64,000 nt of DNA from positions 105,337-169,336 of the forward strand of contig JAKDUK010000002.1 in NCBI GenBank assembly GCA_030457765.1, written 5' to 3'. Both the position numbers and the translations under genes were made by a program. The notes beneath the pieces were generated by a model. That model saw only the letters and a list, made by a program, of their open reading frames with translations, had not been told where the DNA came from and did no database searches. This document shows positions 1 through 8,641 of the stretch, piece by piece. This DNA comes from Marinobacter sp. (GTDB lineage: Bacteria > Pseudomonadota > Gammaproteobacteria > Pseudomonadales > Oleiphilaceae). Within the stretch, counting starts at the first letter, position 1; each line of letters opens with the position of its first letter.

Positions 1-133
1 CAAAAAATGAGTTATTGTTGCCAAATGCCCAGGATTCGCTTGTTGCGGTAAGTAACAGAGCAAGCACGAGTAGCACAGTGGCTGGAGCGTTAAGGCGCTG
101 AGTGTCGCGAAAAATGGAGGATAGAGCGGTCAT
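1..133 (-). CDS. N-terminus of an exported protein (partial, runs off the window start)
   Basis: Reading the minus strand from the ATG at 133-131 gives 44 codons without a stop up to the window edge. The product starts with a polar stretch (MTALSSIFRDTQRLNAP), then a strongly hydrophobic run (ATVLLVLALLLTATS), then a plausible signal peptidase site after SWA, followed by FGNNNSFF. This looks like a Sec signal peptide. The gene is divergent from epmC, with about 70-160 bp between them depending on the epmC start. The mature domain lies outside the window, so no function is assigned. It is missing from the ORF track because it is incomplete. Confidence 0.55.
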   Translation of the reverse strand, partial: MTALSSIFRDTQRLNAPATVLLVLALLLTATSESWAFGNNNSFF

Positions 134-289
134 GAAATGCGAAGTTTCTCAGTTGATTAAGAAGGAGAGCTCGTCGGCCATGCCCGATAAGCTCGCGGTT
201 CGGTGATGTTCAGGCAACCAGTGGACACAAGGGTGCTGCAAAAGTTCCCTCTGGTATTGAGCGCTTTAAAGTCGCACAATAGCTCTCCA

Positions 290-859
290 ATGAATCACAG
301 TCCAAACGATCTTATTATGCTGTTTAATGACCTGTTTCTGGAAGCTTTCCGGACGACACTGGTCAGAGGCGGCGAAGAACCTGAGTACCTGCCTGCAAGC
401 AGTACCAAAGAACCTGCACAGATTGTTTTCGCCCACGGTTATTATGCCAGTGCTCTGCATGAAATAAGCCATTGGTGCATGGCGGGTGAGTACAGGCGCA
501 CACTTCACGATTATGGTTACTGGTACTGCCCGGACGGGCGCACGCCCGAGCAGCAGAGAGCTTTTGAGCAGGTTGAGGTAAAGCCTCAGGCTATGGAGTG
601 GCTGTTTTCGGTTGCCGCTGGTTCTCGTTTTCATATCAGCGTAGACAACCTGTCTGGCAACGGCGAATCCGACGGTGATGAGTTCCGTTTTAACGTGCTG
701 AAGCAGGCAGAAGACTACCTGGCCAGAGGCCTGCCGAAGCGGGCACAATCCTTTTTTGATACGCTGACATCGTTTTATGGAACCGGCGATACTTTCAGTA
801 AAGCCTGGCGTAATGACGTTGGGCGCGTGGTTCCTTTATATTCTGACAGAACATTATGA
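290..859 (+). CDS. epmC: Elongation factor P hydroxylase EpmC (YfcM family)
   Basis: EpmC hydroxylates the modified lysine of elongation factor P after EpmA/EpmB have added beta-lysine. The product matches the family closely: IVFAHGYYASALHEISHWC holds the HEISHW metal-site motif, followed by DYGYWYCPDGR and VEVKPQAMEWLF. The track opens the ORF at a GTG (203), giving 218 aa. Family proteins are about 180 aa, and the conserved N-terminal helix begins at MNHSPNDLIMLFNDLF, so the ATG at 290 (189 aa) is preferred, although it lacks a clear ribosome binding site. An 8-codon ORF preceded by GGAGAG (ATG at 180) ends on the TGA overlapping the 203/206 starts; its relevance is unknown. rhlB follows after 16 bp. 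Confidence 0.85.
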   Translation: MNHSPNDLIMLFNDLFLEAFRTTLVRGGEEPEYLPASSTKEPAQIVFAHGYYASALHEISHWCMAGEYRRTLHDYGYWYCPDGRTPEQQRAFEQVEVKPQAMEWLFSVAAGSRFHISVDNLSGNGESDGDEFRFNVLKQAEDYLARGLPKRAQSFFDTLTSFYGTGDTFSKAWRNDVGRVVPLYSDRTL

Positions 860-875
860 GGCAAACTGAGACTCC

Positions 876-2162
876 ATGACATCTGACTCAAAGCACACCG
901 GCGATCTAAAATTCAGTGACCTGAATTTGGATAAGCGCCTGCTGGACGCCATTGCTGCCATAGGTTTTGAATACTGCACGCCTATTCAGGCTGAAACTCT
1001 GCCCTGGACCCTTGCGTGTGAAGACCTGATAGGCCAGGCACAGACCGGAACCGGCAAAACAGCGGCGTTTCTTATTACAGCCATCCAGAGCCTACTGGAA
1101 ACCCCTATACCAGAAGGTGATCGTTTTGCCTCTGAGCCCCGTGTTTTGGCGCTGGCACCTACCCGCGAGCTCGCCATGCAAATTGCCAAAGATGCCGAAG
1201 AACTGTGCCAGCACACGGGTCACAATGTGGTCACAGTGGTTGGCGGTATGCACTATGACAAGCAGCGTGAACAGCTACACAATGGCGTTGTTGATATTCT
1301 GGTTGCCACCCCTGGCCGCTTGATCGATTTTCTCGGGTCGCAAGATGTATTCCTTGATCAGTTGGATATCCTCATTTTGGATGAGGCCGATCGCATGCTT
1401 GACATGGGGTTCATTCCAGACGTGAAGCGCATTATCCGCAAATGCACCCCTAAAGATGATCGTCAAACACTGTTGTTCAGTGCCACGTTTAACCAAGACG
1501 TTCTCAATCTGGCCTCCATGTGGACCAGCAACGCGGAATTTGTAGAAATCGAGCCGGAACAGAAGACCGCCGAGCGGGTTGAGCAAACGGTTTATCTGGT
1601 AGGTGATGATGAGAAGCTTCCGGTGTTGGTGAATTATTTAAAACGACCCGAAGTTGAAAAGGCGCTCGTTTTTGCCAATCGTCGCGATCAGTGCCGGGAT
1701 CTGGAAGAGGACCTGCGTAATCAAGGGGTAAAGGTTGCCTTGATGTCTGGAGAAATTGCCCAGAACAAGCGCCTGAAGACTCTGGAGCAGTTCAAAAAGG
1801 GCAGTATTCAGGTTCTGGTGGCCACAGATGTGGCAGGGCGAGGCATTCATGTGAATGGTGTCACGCACGTATTCAATTACAACCTGCCTGACAACGCCGA
1901 AGACTATGTTCACCGCATTGGCCGTACCGGGCGCGCGGGTAGCACCGGCGTGTCTGTCACCTTTGCAGGTGAGGACGATTCGTTTGGCTTGCCTGCTATT
2001 GAATCTTACATTGGCCAGAAGCTCAAAACATCCGTTCCGGATGAAGTGCTGATGACCGAGATGGATAACCCGCCCATTACTCGTAAGCGCGGCCGCAGAC
2101 CGCCTCAAGGGCAGGGCGGCCGTGGGCCAGGTGGGCGTAACTCGCGCCCACGCAGGAACTGA
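876..2162 (+). CDS. rhlB: ATP-dependent RNA helicase RhlB (DEAD-box)
   Basis: A 428-aa DEAD-box RNA helicase. In order it shows the Q motif (CTPIQ), Walker A AQTGTGKT near residue 57, APTRELA, the DEAD box in LILDEADRMLDMGF, SAT, and the C-terminal VATDVAGRG and HRIGRTGRAG motifs. Its overall sequence fits RhlB, the degradosome helicase that unwinds structured mRNA for RNase E/PNPase, better than RhlE or SrmB. The tail after about residue 400 is basic and Gly/Arg rich (RGRRPPQGQGGRGPGGRN), which suits RNA binding. It lies 16 bp after epmC and 17 bp before pdxB, consistent with one transcript. Assignment to RhlB rather than another DEAD-box paralogue is inference from similarity. Confidence 0.85.
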   Translation: MTSDSKHTGDLKFSDLNLDKRLLDAIAAIGFEYCTPIQAETLPWTLACEDLIGQAQTGTGKTAAFLITAIQSLLETPIPEGDRFASEPRVLALAPTRELAMQIAKDAEELCQHTGHNVVTVVGGMHYDKQREQLHNGVVDILVATPGRLIDFLGSQDVFLDQLDILILDEADRMLDMGFIPDVKRIIRKCTPKDDRQTLLFSATFNQDVLNLASMWTSNAEFVEIEPEQKTAERVEQTVYLVGDDEKLPVLVNYLKRPEVEKALVFANRRDQCRDLEEDLRNQGVKVALMSGEIAQNKRLKTLEQFKKGSIQVLVATDVAGRGIHVNGVTHVFNYNLPDNAEDYVHRIGRTGRAGSTGVSVTFAGEDDSFGLPAIESYIGQKLKTSVPDEVLMTEMDNPPITRKRGRRPPQGQGGRGPGGRNSRPRRN

Positions 2163-2179
2163 GAAGGCTGGCAGCTAAT

Positions 2180-3334
2180 ATGTTGATCGTTGCAGATGAG
2201 AACATTCCGCTGTTGGACGCTTTCTTTGGTGATATCGGTGAAATCCGCCGCGTGTCTGGTCGCACGATGCGTCCTGAAGATGTGCGCGATGCCGATGTGC
2301 TACTGGTGCGCTCAGTGACACGAGTGGATCGAACTCTGCTGGAAGGCAGCCGCATACGCTTTGTTGGAACCGCAACCATCGGTACCGACCACATCAACTT
2401 GAGCTGGCTTAAAGAAAACGGCATTCAGTTTTCAGCTGCGCCAGGCTGCAATGCCAATAGCGTTGCTGAATATGTGCTGGCGGTTTTATCCCTGTATGCC
2501 GAACGTTGCGCGCTGGGCGACTGGTCGCAGCTGAGCGTTGGTATTGTGGGCGTTGGAAACGTCGGCAAGGAGTTGGCTGAGAAACTGACTCGGCTAGGGT
2601 TCTGTACCAAACTTTGTGATCCGCCCAGAGCTGAGCGTGAACCGGAATCTGATGATGACTTTGTTGATCTGAATGAGGCGCTTGCGTGTGATGTCGTCTC
2701 TTTCCACACCCCTCTGACTCGTGAATCTGAACACCCCACTTATCACATGATCGGTGAGAAAGAGCTGGCTGGACTAACGTCCGGGCAGCTCCTGATCAAC
2801 GCCGGCCGCGGTGAAGTAATCGACGGCACAGCACTGCAGGCGCGGCTGAATCAGGCCGATGCGCCGCTGGTCGCTCTCGATGTGTGGGAGCAGGAGCCGC
2901 AGATTAACCCTGAGCTGGTAGATAAAGTGTGGCTTGCCACACCACATATCGCGGGCTATAGCCTTGAGGGCAAAGTTCAGGGAACGGAAATAATTTACCA
3001 GGCCATGAGCCGGTTTATGGGTTTGCCAATACGCAAGCAGGCGGGGCAGTTTTTGCCAGAGCCCGTCCTGAGTAAAGTATCCTTTACCAGCTCAGCTGAT
3101 GAGTACGCCGCGATTCGAATTGCATTACGGGCTTGCTACGACCCGCGCCAAGATGATGCACGTTTGCGTCACGCTATGGCTGCACCTGCAGATGAGCGCG
3201 GCGCGGCTTTTGATCAGTTGCGCCGGGATTACCCTGTACGGCGGGAATGTTCCAGTTTGAAAGTACAGTTAAAAGGCACGAGTAAATCCCTGCACGACAG
3301 CTTCCGTGCGATCGGGTTCAAGCTGAAAATCTGA
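2180..3334 (+). CDS. pdxB: Erythronate-4-phosphate dehydrogenase PdxB
   Basis: NAD-dependent 2-hydroxyacid dehydrogenase that oxidises 4-phosphoerythronate in the DXP-dependent pathway to pyridoxal 5'-phosphate. The 384-aa length matches the family. Visible signatures are the N-terminal catalytic fold (ADENIPLLDAFFG), the Rossmann glycine motif GVGNVGKELA near residue 124, INAGRGEVIDGTAL, the catalytic His in TPHIAGYSLEGKVQGT, and the PdxB-specific C-terminal dimerisation region (residues about 290-384). It is the last gene of epmC-rhlB-pdxB and converges on the hypothetical gene at 3345, leaving only 10 bp between stop codons. The ATG at 2180 has an AAGG/GGC-type leader (gagaaggctggcagctaat). 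Confidence 0.92.
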   Translation: MLIVADENIPLLDAFFGDIGEIRRVSGRTMRPEDVRDADVLLVRSVTRVDRTLLEGSRIRFVGTATIGTDHINLSWLKENGIQFSAAPGCNANSVAEYVLAVLSLYAERCALGDWSQLSVGIVGVGNVGKELAEKLTRLGFCTKLCDPPRAEREPESDDDFVDLNEALACDVVSFHTPLTRESEHPTYHMIGEKELAGLTSGQLLINAGRGEVIDGTALQARLNQADAPLVALDVWEQEPQINPELVDKVWLATPHIAGYSLEGKVQGTEIIYQAMSRFMGLPIRKQAGQFLPEPVLSKVSFTSSADEYAAIRIALRACYDPRQDDARLRHAMAAPADERGAAFDQLRRDYPVRRECSSLKVQLKGTSKSLHDSFRAIGFKLKI

Positions 3335-3344
3335 TTGTAAGCAG

Positions 3345-3818
3345 CTACCACGCTGACGGGGTGTCTGCAAATAGCGTGGCCCGGATAGCGTAGCCAATAC
3401 GTACGGAGTGGCGGCTTTTGAGAGCAGTACGCACCAGGTGTATGTGGCTGGAGAGATCCTCCTGCACCGAGCGCGGCAAAGGTGCCTCTGCAGGGTCTTC
3501 AGGGCCTCTTAGTTCTTGCACGAGAGTACTTGGTGCGGGTGAGCTCAGGCGGGTAAATGCGTCCCGGGTGAGAACGGCCTGGTCCAGGGCTTCCTGCCGG
3601 ACGGTGTCTACATAGCGCAAAAAACCTTCCTCTGCCAACCACAACAGCGTGCCAAAGCACGCCATATGTCGTTTGCTGTGTAGGCCAAACTCATCAGTTT
3701 CGTCCGGCCCTGCGATATCTTCAACGAATAAATTTACCCGCCTGGGGAACGCACTGTAAAGCTGAGCCAAGGCTATGGCCGCGTCTTTATAAAATTCTTC
3801 AATATGAATGTCAGCCAT
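3345..3818 (-). CDS. Hypothetical protein, possible winged-helix-like C-terminal part
   Basis: 157 aa, soluble, with no signal peptide or membrane segment. I do not recognise a named family. The middle (HMACFGTLLWLAEEGFLRYVDTVRQEAL...AVLTRDAFTRL) has the alternation of a small winged-helix or effector-binding fold, in which a WL-EEGFL helix precedes a turn and an LT..F..L helix; this is only a resemblance. The N-terminal part is acidic (DIAGPDETDEF). It follows alaA on the same strand after 12 bp, so the two are probably co-transcribed, and it ends against pdxB. Codon use looks like that of its neighbours, so it is unlikely to be a spurious ORF. Confidence 0.7.
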   Translation of the reverse strand: MADIHIEEFYKDAAIALAQLYSAFPRRVNLFVEDIAGPDETDEFGLHSKRHMACFGTLLWLAEEGFLRYVDTVRQEALDQAVLTRDAFTRLSSPAPSTLVQELRGPEDPAEAPLPRSVQEDLSSHIHLVRTALKSRHSVRIGYAIRATLFADTPSAW

Positions 3819-3830
3819 CAGTGTATTCCT

Positions 3831-5045
3831 TTACTGCCTGTAGCTTTCCAGAAAATGACCGAGCCTTCCCATCGCGTCTTCCAGCGTATCTTTGCGAGGC
3901 AAGAACACAACCCGAAGATGTTGTTTATCACCAATGTTGAAAGCAGACCCTTGAACCAGCAGAATTTTTTCCTGAAGCAGTAAGTCCAGCACCAGTTTCT
4001 CGTCGTTAACAACGGGGAACTTTTTCGGATCCAGCTTGGGAAACAAGTACAGCGCCCCCTGAGGCTTCACGCAACTGACACCGGGAATGTCGTTAAGCAT
4101 TCGCCAGGCGGTTTCACGCTGCTCGTATAAGCGACCACCCGGGGCAACCAAGTCGTTTACGGATTGGTAACCGCCCAGTGCTGTTTGTATGGCCAGTTGC
4201 GCCGGAACGTTGGCACATAGACGCATGTTGGACAGCATATCGATGCCCACAATTAAATCTTTGGCCAAATGTTTGGCGCCGCTGATAATCATCCAGCCAG
4301 AGCGATAACCGGCAGCCCGATAGTTCTTGGAAAGACCGTTATAGGTGAAGAAGAGCACGTCGTCGGCCAGGGAAGCGGTGGGCACATGCTTGGTGCCGTC
4401 ATAGAGGATCTTGTCGTAGATCTCGTCGGACAGCACGATCAGGTTATGCTGGCGAGCTAATTCAATAACCTGCTCCAGCAATTCCGTGCTATAAACCGCA
4501 CCGGTGGGGTTGTTCGGGTTGATAAGCACAATGGCCCGGGTGCGGTGAGTAATTTTATTGCGAATATCGTCTATGTCCGGGAACCAGTTCTGTGCTTCGT
4601 CACAGTGATAGTGCACCGGCTTGCCGCTTGAAAGCGTTACGGCCGCTGTCCAAAGCGGATAGTCCGGCGCGGGTATAAGCACTTCATCGCCGGTGTTCAG
4701 CATGGCCTGCATAGACATCACGATCAACTCGCTAACGCCATTGCCCAGATAAATGTCATCAATATCGACTTTGTCGATGCCTCGCTGTTGGCAGTAGTGC
4801 ATGACTGCCTTACGAGCGGAAAACAGCCCTTTTGATTCCACGTAGCCTTGGGCTTGCTGCATGTTGTAGATGACGTCCTGCTGGATCTCCTCAGGAACAT
4901 CCAACTCAAAAGCCGCAGGGTTGCCAATGTTGAGCTTGAGTACCCGGTTGCCTTCCTCTTCCAGCCGGCGCGCCTCGCGCATGACTACGCCGCGGATTTC
5001 ATAGCACACGTTATCCAGTTTGGCGGATTTGTAGTAGTTCTGCAT
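3831..5045 (-). CDS. alaA: Glutamate-pyruvate aminotransferase AlaA (PLP-dependent class I)
   Basis: A 404-aa fold-type I aminotransferase. The family's N-terminal block (KLDNVCYEIRGVVMREARRLEEEG) and INPNNPTGAVYS are present, along with VLSDEIYDKILYDG, which holds the Asp/Tyr contacting the PLP ring, and GLSKNYRAAGYRSGW, which carries the Schiff-base lysine near residue 240. The sequence is very close to E. coli AlaA (YfbQ), the main alanine-forming glutamate:pyruvate transaminase. It is transcribed divergently from the glutathione peroxidase across about 270 bp, and a small hypothetical gene follows 12 bp downstream. Substrate preference is inferred from similarity, since related enzymes (AlaC, AspC-like) share the motifs. 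Confidence 0.9.
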   Translation of the reverse strand: MQNYYKSAKLDNVCYEIRGVVMREARRLEEEGNRVLKLNIGNPAAFELDVPEEIQQDVIYNMQQAQGYVESKGLFSARKAVMHYCQQRGIDKVDIDDIYLGNGVSELIVMSMQAMLNTGDEVLIPAPDYPLWTAAVTLSSGKPVHYHCDEAQNWFPDIDDIRNKITHRTRAIVLINPNNPTGAVYSTELLEQVIELARQHNLIVLSDEIYDKILYDGTKHVPTASLADDVLFFTYNGLSKNYRAAGYRSGWMIISGAKHLAKDLIVGIDMLSNMRLCANVPAQLAIQTALGGYQSVNDLVAPGGRLYEQRETAWRMLNDIPGVSCVKPQGALYLFPKLDPKKFPVVNDEKLVLDLLLQEKILLVQGSAFNIGDKQHLRVVFLPRKDTLEDAMGRLGHFLESYRQ

Positions 5046-5281
5046 AAGACCCGGGCTTCCTCAGTCAGTAAACGTAAAACAGGCATCTGCCGTTCAGGCA
5101 AACCGCTATTCTAGCGGAGGCGAGGGTAACGACAACAGGGGAATTGTGATCAATTATGGCGAGTTAACGCTGTATTCGATAATTTTACACTCTTTTGAAC
5201 GATTGCGAGGGCGAGTGGCGCTGTATATCCTTGATCTATCAATTGTACGGCTTGCATATCTAAAGCTTCAATTTCGGCCTG

Positions 5282-5290
5282 TGCTATACA
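5282..5290 (+). promoter_or_regulatory. Extended -10 promoter candidate for the glutathione peroxidase gene
   Basis: TGCTATACA reads as an extended -10 element (TG-N-TATACA), about 30 bp upstream of the GTG start and 17 bp before the AAGGAGA ribosome binding site. No good -35 hexamer sits at 17-18 bp, which is usual for extended -10 promoters. It lies within a short inverted repeat (GCCTG...CAGGC). It was read by eye only. The rest of the 5046-5318 divergent spacer is AT-rich and should also hold the alaA promoter. Confidence 0.4.
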
Positions 5291-5318
5291 GGCATTCAAA
5301 ATTTACAAGGAGACACCT

Positions 5319-5804
5319 GTGGCTAACCCTTCGGTTTATGATTTTACTGCTCTGGATATTAAAGGTAACGAAAAGCAAATGGCCGACTATAAAGGTCAGG
5401 TGCTGCTAATCGTAAATACGGCCAGCAAATGTGGTTTTACACCGCAATTTGAGGGGCTGCAATCGTTGCATGAAGAGCTGGGTGAAAAGGGGCTGGAAGT
5501 GCTTGGCTTTCCCTGTAACCAGTTCATGAATCAGGATCCGGCGGGCGAAGATGAGATTAGTCAGTTTTGTAGCCTGAATTATGGTGTGGACTTTCCCATG
5601 TTCTCGAAGATAGAAGTTAACGGCGAGAATGCGCACCCTTTGTTTCAGTTCCTGAAAGACCAGGCGAAGGGGCTTTTGGGGTCGGAGAAGGTGAAGTGGA
5701 ATTTTACCAAGTTTTTAGTCAACCGCGATGGCAGGGTCGTGGGGCGCTACCCGCCCACAACCAAGCCTGAAGATATCAAAGCAGATATTGAAAAGCTTTT
5801 ATAG
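5319..5804 (+). CDS. Glutathione/thioredoxin peroxidase (BtuE/Gpx family, cysteine type)
   Basis: 161-aa peroxidase that reduces H2O2 and lipid hydroperoxides with thiol donors. The catalytic motif is NTASKCGFTPQ, with a cysteine where animal enzymes have selenocysteine, at about residue 37. The family Gln, Trp and Asn appear in FPCNQF and VKWNFTKFLVNRDG. The GTG start at 5319 is supported by AAGGAGA six bases upstream. The gene stands alone on plus between divergent alaA and the convergent hybrid kinase. There is no signal peptide, so it is cytoplasmic. A resolving cysteine near residue 65 (GFPCNQ) argues for thioredoxin-dependent turnover, as in BtuE-like enzymes. Confidence 0.9.
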   Translation: MANPSVYDFTALDIKGNEKQMADYKGQVLLIVNTASKCGFTPQFEGLQSLHEELGEKGLEVLGFPCNQFMNQDPAGEDEISQFCSLNYGVDFPMFSKIEVNGENAHPLFQFLKDQAKGLLGSEKVKWNFTKFLVNRDGRVVGRYPPTTKPEDIKADIEKLL

Positions 5805-5813
5805 GCCGGCCTA
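5802..5813. repeat. 12-bp perfect palindrome spanning both stop codons of convergent genes
   Basis: TAGGCCGGCCTA is self-complementary. Its first three bases are the TAG stop of the peroxidase gene, and its last three are the TAG stop (on minus) of the hybrid kinase. It has no loop or T-run, so it is a weak terminator at best. Confidence 0.6.
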
Positions 5814-7817
5814 AGTCTGGGGGCTGCCAGAAGGAGAAGTCCAAAGCTTAATGGCTGCATTTAGCTGCTTACGGTTGTAGGGTTTGGTGATGTAGTCGTT
5901 CATGCCGCTGGCAAAGCAGTCGTCCTTGTCTCCTTGCATAACGTTGGCGGTAACGGCTATCACTGGCATGTCTTTCCAGTGTGGGTTTTTACGAATTCTA
6001 CGTGTAGTCTCATAACCATCCATTACTGGCATCTGGCAGTCCATCAGTACCAGGTCGTATGGTTGGTGCTCTAAGGCCTCAATAGCCAGCTGGCCATTTT
6101 CGGCCGTGTCCACCTGGTGCCCCATTTTCTTCAATAGCATACCGGCAACCATCTGGTTTACTTCGTTGTCTTCAACCAAAAGTATCCTCAGTGAACGCTG
6201 TGCCTGGTTTTTGCCTTCTGGCAAACCGGCGGGTTCAGAACGTTGTTGTGGGCTATCGCCGTCTGGGTCGCTGTATACGGGGATGGGCAGGGTGACGGTA
6301 AACCGGGTGCCTTGCTGTTCTTTGGATTCGACTTTGATTTCACCGTGCATACGCTCAATAAGCTGACGACAAAGTGTGAGCCCTAAGCCGGTGCCACCAT
6401 ACAGGCGTGTGGTTTGTGTATCTGCTTGAGAGAAGGGTGAAAAGATCCGTCGCAGACCTTCTTTGCTCATGCCAATACCTGTATCGGCCACCTCGATGGT
6501 TAAAGTGCTGTCGGCGTACTGGGCTGTGATGCGCACACTGCCAGAATCGGTAAACTTTATGGCGTTACTGAGTAGGTTGTTTATAATTTGGCGAACCCGG
6601 GTTGGGTCACCTAAAAACCGGCTCGGAAACTCCAACGCTGTCTCCGCAAACAACTCAACGCCTTTATTGCGGGCTTGTTGAGTGTGCAGCGTTGCACATT
6701 CTTCAATCAGGCCGCGCATATCGAATGAAATGTTCTCCAGGTTGAGCTTGCCGGCCTCCACCTTGGAAATATCCAGAATGTCATTCAGTATGCCGAGCAG
6801 GCTTTCCCCGGCGGATAAGGCAATTTCAAGGCGGTGTCGCTTGGAGGAGTCTCGCTCCCCCTCTAGTGCAAGCCCCAGCATTCCCAGCACACCATTCAGT
6901 GGGGTGCGTATTTCATGGCTCATGCTGGCCAAAAAGTTAGCCCTGGCCTTGGCTCGTCGCATGGCGTCTTCTTTAGCTTTTACCAGCGCCCGGTTGCCCC
7001 GTTGCAATGCCTGGTTTTTTTCGGATATTTCCCGAGTCCGGCTTTCAACTTCCTGCTCCAGCTCGCTGGAATAATTCTTCATGGCACTTTCCGCCATGCG
7101 GAGTCTGGCCAGGGTGGAGTCTATGGTTTCAAGGTGCTGATTGATGATGCCCACCATCGTGCCTATTTCGTCCCGCTGATGACCTGGAGGCACGGGTAAG
7201 CGAATTTTCTCGGGCGAATCTGCTTTAACCTGGCCCAGCGTATTGATAACACTCAACATGGGCCGTGTGAGGATCAGATAAAAAATGCCAAGCAGCGAAG
7301 CGGAAAGAATGAGGCTCTTCAGAAACCCGCTTATCAGCGTGTAACCGGCGCGCTCCAGAAACTGCAAGCCATAGTGAAAGGTGTCAACGGTTACAACAAG
7401 CTGGCCCAGAGGCAGGTTAGTGAGCTGCGATACTTGCAACTCCCGGCTGAAAACCCGGCTGGAGCCAAGCAATTCATCACTAATCCAGCGGTAAGGCGAT
7501 ACCGGGCTGCTCTTGCTAGCTGCAGCCATGGTAACGTTTTCGCTATCGACAATTCTGGCATCAATGGTGGCGGGGTGCTTAATAAGGCCATCAAGTAACT
7601 CCTCTGCCAGCCGCACATCAATGTTATAGGCTATCTGGGAGGCTGGGCTGTGGCTGATATCAATCAGCGCCTGAATGTCCTCCTCCATAGAGCGCTCGGC
7701 GCCGAAATAATCCAGGGTTATTTGCACCACATTCAGAATAAGCCCCAACCCCATGGCGATCAGCACTGTGTCGCGAGCAAGCCGGTAAGAAAGCCGGTTT
7801 TTAAAGCTGTTATTCAC
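5811..7817 (-). CDS. Hybrid sensor histidine kinase with receiver domain
   Basis: 668 aa. Two membrane segments (about 16-38 and 160-182) bracket a periplasmic domain of about 120 aa. After these come a HAMP-like linker, a coiled coil (ELEQEVESRTREISEKNQALQR), the HisKA box with the phospho-acceptor His in SMSHEIRTPLNGVLGML (about residue 300), the N box (NNLLSNAIKFTD), and the G boxes (VADTGIGMS, YGGTGLGLTL). A C-terminal REC domain follows, starting at RILLVEDNEVNQM with the acceptor Asp in LVLMDCQMPVMDG and the Lys in YITKPYN. The architecture resembles BarA/GacS without the C-terminal HPt, so phosphotransfer would need a separate HPt protein. The signal is unknown. It lies 50 bp downstream of, and on the same strand as, a membrane-anchored coiled-coil protein. 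Confidence 0.88.
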   Translation of the reverse strand: MNNSFKNRLSYRLARDTVLIAMGLGLILNVVQITLDYFGAERSMEEDIQALIDISHSPASQIAYNIDVRLAEELLDGLIKHPATIDARIVDSENVTMAAASKSSPVSPYRWISDELLGSSRVFSRELQVSQLTNLPLGQLVVTVDTFHYGLQFLERAGYTLISGFLKSLILSASLLGIFYLILTRPMLSVINTLGQVKADSPEKIRLPVPPGHQRDEIGTMVGIINQHLETIDSTLARLRMAESAMKNYSSELEQEVESRTREISEKNQALQRGNRALVKAKEDAMRRAKARANFLASMSHEIRTPLNGVLGMLGLALEGERDSSKRHRLEIALSAGESLLGILNDILDISKVEAGKLNLENISFDMRGLIEECATLHTQQARNKGVELFAETALEFPSRFLGDPTRVRQIINNLLSNAIKFTDSGSVRITAQYADSTLTIEVADTGIGMSKEGLRRIFSPFSQADTQTTRLYGGTGLGLTLCRQLIERMHGEIKVESKEQQGTRFTVTLPIPVYSDPDGDSPQQRSEPAGLPEGKNQAQRSLRILLVEDNEVNQMVAGMLLKKMGHQVDTAENGQLAIEALEHQPYDLVLMDCQMPVMDGYETTRRIRKNPHWKDMPVIAVTANVMQGDKDDCFASGMNDYITKPYNRKQLNAAIKLWTSPSGSPQT

Positions 7818-7867
7818 GGATGTTACAATCCCTGTTCACGGGCAGGCTTGTTGCCCGGCTTAAATCT

Positions 7868-8641
7868 TCAGTCGTCGTAGTCGGCCTTTTTCTTCCACTC
7901 GTCATCGTGAAGAAAGTTGTCCCACTGTTTGTCGAGTTGTGAATCGGGTTCCCTGGCACCGTTCTTTTCGCCACCTGCAATCATGGCCTCCAACTCTTTT
8001 ATTCGGGTACGAAAGCTTTTCACGGCTTTGATGGCAAGCGGGTTATCCTTGGATTTTCCCATTTCTGTGCTGGCAAGATGGTAGGCGTGAATAGCCTTGC
8101 GTATTTCGTTTTGGCGAATCAGGTCACGGGCTTGGAACACGTGTAGATCTGCATGGGTTTTATGTACCAGGAACAGAATATATTTCAGATTCTTTTTGGC
8201 GGTTTCGCCATCGATTCGGCCGCTTTTATGCATGGCTTCAATCATCTTGAAAAGATTTTGAAGCAACTCCTTAACGTAATTCGATTTTTCCGCAGAGTCT
8301 ATTTTGACTGAATGAACTTCATCGCGGTTTTCCTGGATCAGTGTTTTTTGCTGTAACACCGACTCACGCCATTGCTCGACGGGTAGATTGGATTTAAGTC
8401 TGGCCAGATCGTTGCAGACGTCTTCCATGCGCTTGAGCAAAAGTAGTTTTAGCTCACTTGTGAGGTACTGGCCTGGGAGTTCGGAAAGCAGTCGGGCGCA
8501 GCGCTTATAGCTGTCGCCTAAAGCGGTGGTTCTTCGAACTCGCTCAATCCTCGCTTTTTCGCGCATCTGGCTGAATACAAGAACGGCAATCGAAATCACA
8601 ACGATGGCCGCCAAAGCAAGAATGATGGTAGTGGTATTCAT
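7868..8641 (-). CDS. Membrane-anchored coiled-coil protein of unknown function
   Basis: 257 aa. A single N-terminal membrane segment (TTIILALAAIVVISIAVLVFSQM, residues about 3-25) is followed by a positively charged stretch, so the bulk should lie in the cytoplasm. The body is almost entirely helical and charged (KLLLLKRMEDVCNDLARLKSNL, IRQNEIRKAIHAYHLASTEMGKS), with a TPR-like helix pair near residues 170-200 and an acidic, Trp-containing tail (QWDNFLHDDEWKKKADYDD). I do not recognise a family. It lies 50 bp upstream of the hybrid kinase on the same strand, so co-transcription is likely and a role in scaffolding or sensing with that kinase is possible. The ATG at 8641 starts immediately before the hydrophobic segment. 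Confidence 0.75.
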   Translation of the reverse strand: MNTTTIILALAAIVVISIAVLVFSQMREKARIERVRRTTALGDSYKRCARLLSELPGQYLTSELKLLLLKRMEDVCNDLARLKSNLPVEQWRESVLQQKTLIQENRDEVHSVKIDSAEKSNYVKELLQNLFKMIEAMHKSGRIDGETAKKNLKYILFLVHKTHADLHVFQARDLIRQNEIRKAIHAYHLASTEMGKSKDNPLAIKAVKSFRTRIKELEAMIAGGEKNGAREPDSQLDKQWDNFLHDDEWKKKADYDD

